Part shown: positions 6,141 to 8,756 of the stretch, piece after piece
Layout: the number at the start of each line of letters is the position of its first letter
How positions within the stretch are numbered: position 1 is the stretch's first letter
Source: CAZUQA01 sp964622375
Lineage (GTDB): Bacteria > Bacillota_I > Bacilli_A > Erysipelotrichales > Erysipelotrichaceae
Direction: 5' to 3'
DNA: 8,756 bases
Assembly (NCBI GenBank): GCA_964622375.1
Contig: CAZUQA010000144.1
Span: forward strand, 1 to 8,756
The notes under the pieces: model-generated
Told to the model about the DNA's origin: nothing
Databases searched by the model: none
Seen by the model: the letters and a program-made list of their open reading frames with translations, nothing else
Translations under genes and position numbers: made by a program

Positions 6141-7340
6141 TTATTTTAGTTGGGCTAAGCCAATGCGCCCTTGATAAATAACCAAGAAGCTGCCATAAGC
6201 AATATCGGTAATACTGTCAAACTCTGCTTTGACTACCAGATTGCCGTTTTTATCCATTAAGCCGTATTTACCATCAAATTTCACAACCACATAGCCATGA
6301 CTGTAACTGTTACAGCGATAGGAGCGATCAGCTTGCGGCTCTCCATCATATATAAAGGAAGAAACTAATATCGCACTCATGTTGTAGTAACCGCATTTCC
6401 CTTTATCTTCCATGGTTATCATATCATTGGCTATTGACCCGTCCGGATAATAACCATAAAAATGATCTTTGGCTTTTCCTTGTAGGCGATGTAGTGATAA
6501 ATCTTTTTTATTTACCAAATAAAATTCATTTTCAAACCGCAAATTGAAACTATCACCATCATTCTCCCGTAAAGCGCCGGCTACTACTTTATCGCGATCC
6601 AACAAAAATACTGCTCTAATATCAGCTTTTACTACGCCTTCAACCTTGTACACATCAACATAAGAAAGTTGATTGCCACTAAAGATATCGATAAAAGGTT
6701 CTTTGGGATAACCGGTACCCCAAGTCTTAGTGGCAAATTTCTTCTTAGTTTCTTTTAGATTTCTGTCAAATAATACCAGTTTCGACTGATCGTTGTTTAC
6801 CGCTTCTAATTCCGTACGATAAGCGGTAATTAAGCCGTCGTAAGGGCCTGGCCAATAGGAAACATCCGCGTACAGAGCCTCTAAAGCAACGTCATAAAAG
6901 GTATCCAGTAGCCCATATTGTTTACCTACGGCATATTTAAAGTAATCGTCGTTGAAAGCCCCGACATAAGTCCAATCTTTATTCTTGTAGGTTTCCCAAT
7001 CGACTTTGGCAATGTCCTTTAATAGGTTTGATCCTTTATACAAAGTTATCAGATTAAAGATTTTTTCCGGATCACTGTTTTTAATTTTCTCCAATGTTCT
7101 GATTGCTTTATTGAAATCCTCAGCACCAACATAGGCATCAACTAAGGCATAAGCGATAGTGTTGTTTTCATCATCATACTCTAAAATCTGAGATAGAGCT
7201 TCTATAGCAGTCTGGTACTCACCTTGTTGTAAAGCATATAAGCCTTCTTGTTTATAATTCGCTATTTTCTTCTTAGTTAGCTTTTGACCACAAGAAGTTA
7301 ATAAGCTTAACGCTATCAATAGAACTAGTATTTTTTTCAT
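6141..7340 (-). CDS. TPR and WG-repeat lipoprotein
   Basis: A 399-residue exported lipoprotein and the first gene of the operon. The signal peptide (MKKILVLLIALSLLTSC) ends in lipobox LTSC, with lipid-bearing Cys17. Two TPR units follow at about 29-62 and 63-96 (ALQQGEYQTAIEALSQIL is a clear first unit). The rest has degenerate WG-type beta repeats: GKQYGLLDTFYD (139-150), GKCGYYNMSAILVSSFIYD (314-332), GKYGLMDKNGNLVVKAEFD (357-375) and a terminal GRIGLAQLK. The architecture indicates a protein-binding scaffold or sensor on the outer face of the membrane, not an enzyme; I see no catalytic motif. A GAGG site lies 8 nt before the ATG. Position just behind the promoter and just before the carboxypeptidase suggests it partners that enzyme or delivers a ligand to the transporter, but no specific binding partner can be deduced. 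Confidence 0.85.
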   Translation of the reverse strand: MKKILVLLIALSLLTSCGQKLTKKKIANYKQEGLYALQQGEYQTAIEALSQILEYDDENNTIAYALVDAYVGAEDFNKAIRTLEKIKNSDPEKIFNLITLYKGSNLLKDIAKVDWETYKNKDWTYVGAFNDDYFKYAVGKQYGLLDTFYDVALEALYADVSYWPGPYDGLITAYRTELEAVNNDQSKLVLFDRNLKETKKKFATKTWGTGYPKEPFIDIFSGNQLSYVDVYKVEGVVKADIRAVFLLDRDKVVAGALRENDGDSFNLRFENEFYLVNKKDLSLHRLQGKAKDHFYGYYPDGSIANDMITMEDKGKCGYYNMSAILVSSFIYDGEPQADRSYRCNSYSHGYVVVKFDGKYGLMDKNGNLVVKAEFDSITDIAYGSFLVIYQGRIGLAQLK

Positions 7341-7384
7341 ATTTCATTCCTCAAATAATTTTGTAAGATAAATTGATGTTGTTC

Positions 7385-7408
7385 CTTTACAATTTCCCAT
7401 TTGTAAAG
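7385..7408. promoter_or_regulatory. Perfect inverted repeat in the operon leader (candidate operator or mRNA hairpin)
   Basis: CTTTACAA-N8-TTGTAAAG forms perfect 8-bp arms, about 40-60 nt downstream of the predicted transcription start and 45 nt before the first start codon. No T-run follows on the coding strand, so it is not a terminator. The TACA/TGTA half-sites look like a dimeric repressor operator acting as a roadblock. In RNA the same bases could fold into a stem-loop. No regulator gene is in view to assign it to. Confidence 0.5.
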
Positions 7409-7452
7409 CACCTAGTGTTTTTTTCTAGCCAAAATCTAACTAGGTATTATAG

Positions 7453-7482
7453 ATTATAACATACCCATAAAAGTATTCTCAA
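7453..7482 (-). promoter_or_regulatory. Sigma-A-type promoter of the eight-gene operon
   Basis: On the minus strand, TTGAGA (7482-7477) and a perfect TATAAT (7458-7453) are separated by 18 nt, with TG one base before the -10 (TGTTATAAT), an extended -10. A second TATAAT (7451-7446) lies directly downstream but lacks a matching -35. Transcription should start near 7446, giving a leader of about 105 nt before the lipoprotein ATG. I found no comparable promoter in the short gaps further along the operon. Confidence 0.75.
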
Positions 7483-7491
7483 ACTGCACTA

Positions 7492-7511
7492 TTTTGTTTT
7501 CTTTTGTTTTC
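7492..7511. repeat. Two tandem copies of a 10-bp A/T-rich unit upstream of the promoter
   Basis: TTTTGTTTTC occurs twice in a row; on the operon strand it reads as (GAAAACAAAA)x2, followed upstream by more A-rich sequence. It lies about 10-30 nt upstream of the -35, where UP elements bind the RNA polymerase alpha subunit. The 10-bp spacing of A-tracts would also bend DNA. Its role as a promoter booster is inferred from position and composition only. Confidence 0.4.
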
Positions 7512-7797
7512 TTTTCCTAAAAATCAATAAAAGGAAAAAAAAATGTTTTTCTTGTCTAGTTCTCTATGGTTGTAGTAATCTTTCATTTGAATCAAAACAT
7601 TTCATATATTATAGAAGAAATGCCTCTGCTGCCTTTTCTTGTCATACTTATATTCGTCGCTTTGATTGAATAAGGAAAAGTGGCAATTTGATTATCTAAG
7701 GTCAATTCATAAACCAAGCATGAATAGTGCTACTTCCTGCAAGTAAAGTTACTTCAATTATTCAGAGGTATAGCAATGGCTTTCTTACCGCCTTTGC

Positions 7798-7816
7798 GGA
7801 AAGAACTTTCCTTTTT
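7798..7816 (+). terminator. Terminator-like hairpin with T5 tail on the plus strand
   Basis: GGAAAG-AA-CTTTCC (7798-7811) is followed at once by TTTTT (7812-7816) when read on the plus strand. Immediately upstream is a second small stem, CCGC-CTTT-GCGG (7788-7799), which shares two bases with it. No plus-strand gene precedes it, so either an unannotated short transcript ends here or the shape is fortuitous. Read on the minus strand it has no T-run and would not stop the surface-protein transcript. Confidence 0.4.
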
Positions 7817-7870
7817 AAATTTTTATTTTCGTATGTTTCCCAATTAATAACGATTAAGCTCTCCCTGGAA

Positions 7871-7885
7871 ATGAGATAATCTCAT
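7871..7885. repeat. 15-bp near-perfect palindrome after the surface-protein gene
   Basis: ATGAGAT-A-ATCTCAT has 7-bp arms around one central base, 35 nt beyond the stop of the surface-protein gene. It lacks a T-run on the minus strand, so it is at best a weak transcript end or mRNA 3' stabilising hairpin. It could also be a protein-binding site. Confidence 0.35.
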
Positions 7886-7919
7886 GCAAAAATAATTTTA
7901 TTCACGCTTAACACTGTTA

Positions 7920-8756
7920 TTATTTACTAACATACTTAACCCACTCCACTAAGTTACTTATTCCTGAGCCGGATGGCTTGTTTGTACTTTCAATGTTCTT
8001 TTTCTCATAGGTGTAAGTCACACTACGAGATTGTGAGCGATACTGGGTTTTAGCCGGGCTTGTTTGTACCTGTCTGGTGTTTTTGGTATCGCCTACTACT
8101 TGCCAATAAACTTTTGAATCAGAATCCGACTTATTTTTTTTGTAACCAATCCATTTCGCACTCGAAGCTGAAGAAACTTCATAACCACTGCTATTATAAT
8201 AGGCAACAGCTACCCATTTAGTGTCAGACCATACTTCTTCAAACGTATTGCAGTCTTTTGGTCCGGCATAGGGGCAGCCTTTTATAAAGGAGGAATATGT
8301 TTTACCGGTGTTTGTCCAACGCCAATAGCGATTTTGAGTTTTATAAGTGGCTGCTACTTCTTTAGTCTCAACCTTTCTTAACAATTCAGAACTATTATAA
8401 GAGTCTTTCACTTCTGTTATCTTGGTGTCGGACCATGCACTCCAAGCTCCCCAACTTCCATACGAAGTACTTATCAGGGTATACCCGCTTTCAACTTTTG
8501 AAGATGATTTAACCTGATTGTAAACCCACTTCCTGTCTGTTATCTTAGCACCAGATGGTACTTTTGAAACTGGAACCCAGCTTGAAGCCGCCTTCGCTTT
8601 CCAGTGAGCATATAAGGTAACGTCCTTAGTTAATACATATGATGCATCAATCTTGCTTCCTTTACTCTTGGCAGTATACCATCCTTGAAAATCATAATAG
8701 TCTCTTGTCGGTTTTGGTAAAGTGCCGATTTTGTCTCCTTCTTTTATTTGGTTTGA
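7920..8756 (-). CDS. InlB B-repeat surface protein, C-terminal part (start outside window)
   Basis: The frame is open from the window edge, giving the last 278 residues. The in-frame GTG at 8411 is not the start, because clear domain sequence continues upstream. Residues about 1-54 of the fragment form one Listeria-Bacteroides (InlB B/Flg_new) repeat: GTLPKPTRDYYDFQGWYT, then VTLYAHWKA. These small beta-grasp-like modules occur in secreted and surface proteins. After it comes a Trp/Ser/Tyr-rich region (SWVPVS, SWGAWSAWSD, VYWQVVG, YRSQSRSVTYTYEKK) typical of the tails that follow such repeats in Bacillota. A Cys pair, KGCPYAGPKDCNTF, may form a disulfide. WSDT occurs twice, at about 108-111 and 176-179. 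The C-terminus (SNLVEWVKYVSK) has no LPxTG signal or hydrophobic anchor. The protein is presumably secreted or held by another region; its binding target is unknown. Confidence 0.85.
   Translation of the reverse strand, partial: SNQIKEGDKIGTLPKPTRDYYDFQGWYTAKSKGSKIDASYVLTKDVTLYAHWKAKAASSWVPVSKVPSGAKITDRKWVYNQVKSSSKVESGYTLISTSYGSWGAWSAWSDTKITEVKDSYNSSELLRKVETKEVAATYKTQNRYWRWTNTGKTYSSFIKGCPYAGPKDCNTFEEVWSDTKWVAVAYYNSSGYEVSSASSAKWIGYKKNKSDSDSKVYWQVVGDTKNTRQVQTSPAKTQYRSQSRSVTYTYEKKNIESTNKPSGSGISNLVEWVKYVSK

Larger units (their letters stand above)
7512..7919. other. Intergenic stretch with several short inverted repeats, no gene supported
   Basis: This AT-rich stretch lies between the surface-protein gene and the operon promoter. 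It holds small inverted repeats: ATTCAT/ATGAAT (7705-7725), AAGTAA-AG-TTACTT (7741-7754), CCGC/GCGG (7788-7799), the terminator-like hairpin at 7798-7816 and the palindrome at 7871-7885. A plus-strand TTGAAT-N17-TATAGA promoter-like sequence lies near 7587-7615, with a 17-codon hydrophobic ORF beginning at 7620. No ORF longer than about 45 codons with a plausible start is present on either strand. No convincing minus-strand terminator for the surface-protein gene was found. Confidence 0.5.

Noticed and set aside
7411..7444. CCTAGT/ACTAGG inverted repeat in the leader
   Set aside because: Only 6-bp AT-rich arms around a 22-nt spacer; expected by chance in such sequence, so not listed as a feature.
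7620..7673. 17-codon hydrophobic ORF as an annotated gene
   Set aside because: Poorly placed ribosome binding site, very short length and T-rich composition; kept only as a tentative finding.
7920..8411. Stand-alone 163-residue gene beginning at GTG 8411
   Set aside because: The same frame is open to the window edge and encodes an InlB B-repeat upstream, so the GTG is an internal Val codon of a larger truncated gene.

Overview
The window looks like a chromosomal segment of a low-GC Gram-positive-type bacterium (Bacillota). The evidence is strong GGAGG-type Shine-Dalgarno sites, a lipobox lipoprotein, a VanY-type D,D-carboxypeptidase behind bacterial Ig-like sequence, an InlB B-repeat surface protein, and AT-rich intergenic DNA. 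TGA, TAA and TAG all appear as stops, so this is not a code-4 mollicute. I cannot name the genus. Everything I can support as a gene lies on the minus strand, so transcription runs from high to low coordinates.

Right edge (7920-8756): the C-terminal 278 residues of a secreted InlB B-repeat protein whose start lies outside the window. Next is a gene-free stretch (7341-7919) holding a good minus-strand promoter (TTGAGA-N18-TATAAT with extended TG, 7453-7482). The promoter is preceded by an A-rich tandem repeat and followed by a perfect inverted repeat in the leader. The same stretch also holds an unexplained plus-strand signal: a weak promoter-like sequence and a terminator-like hairpin with a T5 tail.

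From that promoter, eight genes follow with gaps of only 19-42 nt and one 8-nt overlap. In order they are a TPR/WG-repeat lipoprotein (6141-7340), a membrane-anchored Ig-like plus VanY-type D,D-carboxypeptidase (4984-6114), an MFS sugar-type symporter (3777-4955), a DeoC-like class I aldolase (3000-3734), 3-hexulose-6-phosphate synthase hxlA (2345-2977), 6-phospho-3-hexuloisomerase hxlB (1792-2352), a double-SIS sugar isomerase/deglycase (695-1759) and an 80-residue membrane protein (420-662). A rho-independent terminator at 353-386 closes the unit. The last 350 bases, towards position 1, hold no gene I can support.

Read as one operon, it joins two envelope proteins to an importer and four sugar-phosphate enzymes: two aldolases of different folds and two SIS-type isomerases. 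No sugar kinase, no transcriptional regulator and no formaldehyde oxidation gene is in view. The HPS/PHI pair has all its signature residues, whereas the DeoC-like protein keeps its Schiff-base machinery but has lost the usual phosphate-binding Ser pair. My main inference is that this is an uncharacterised sugar-processing operon linked to the envelope. The substrate cannot be read from the sequence alone.
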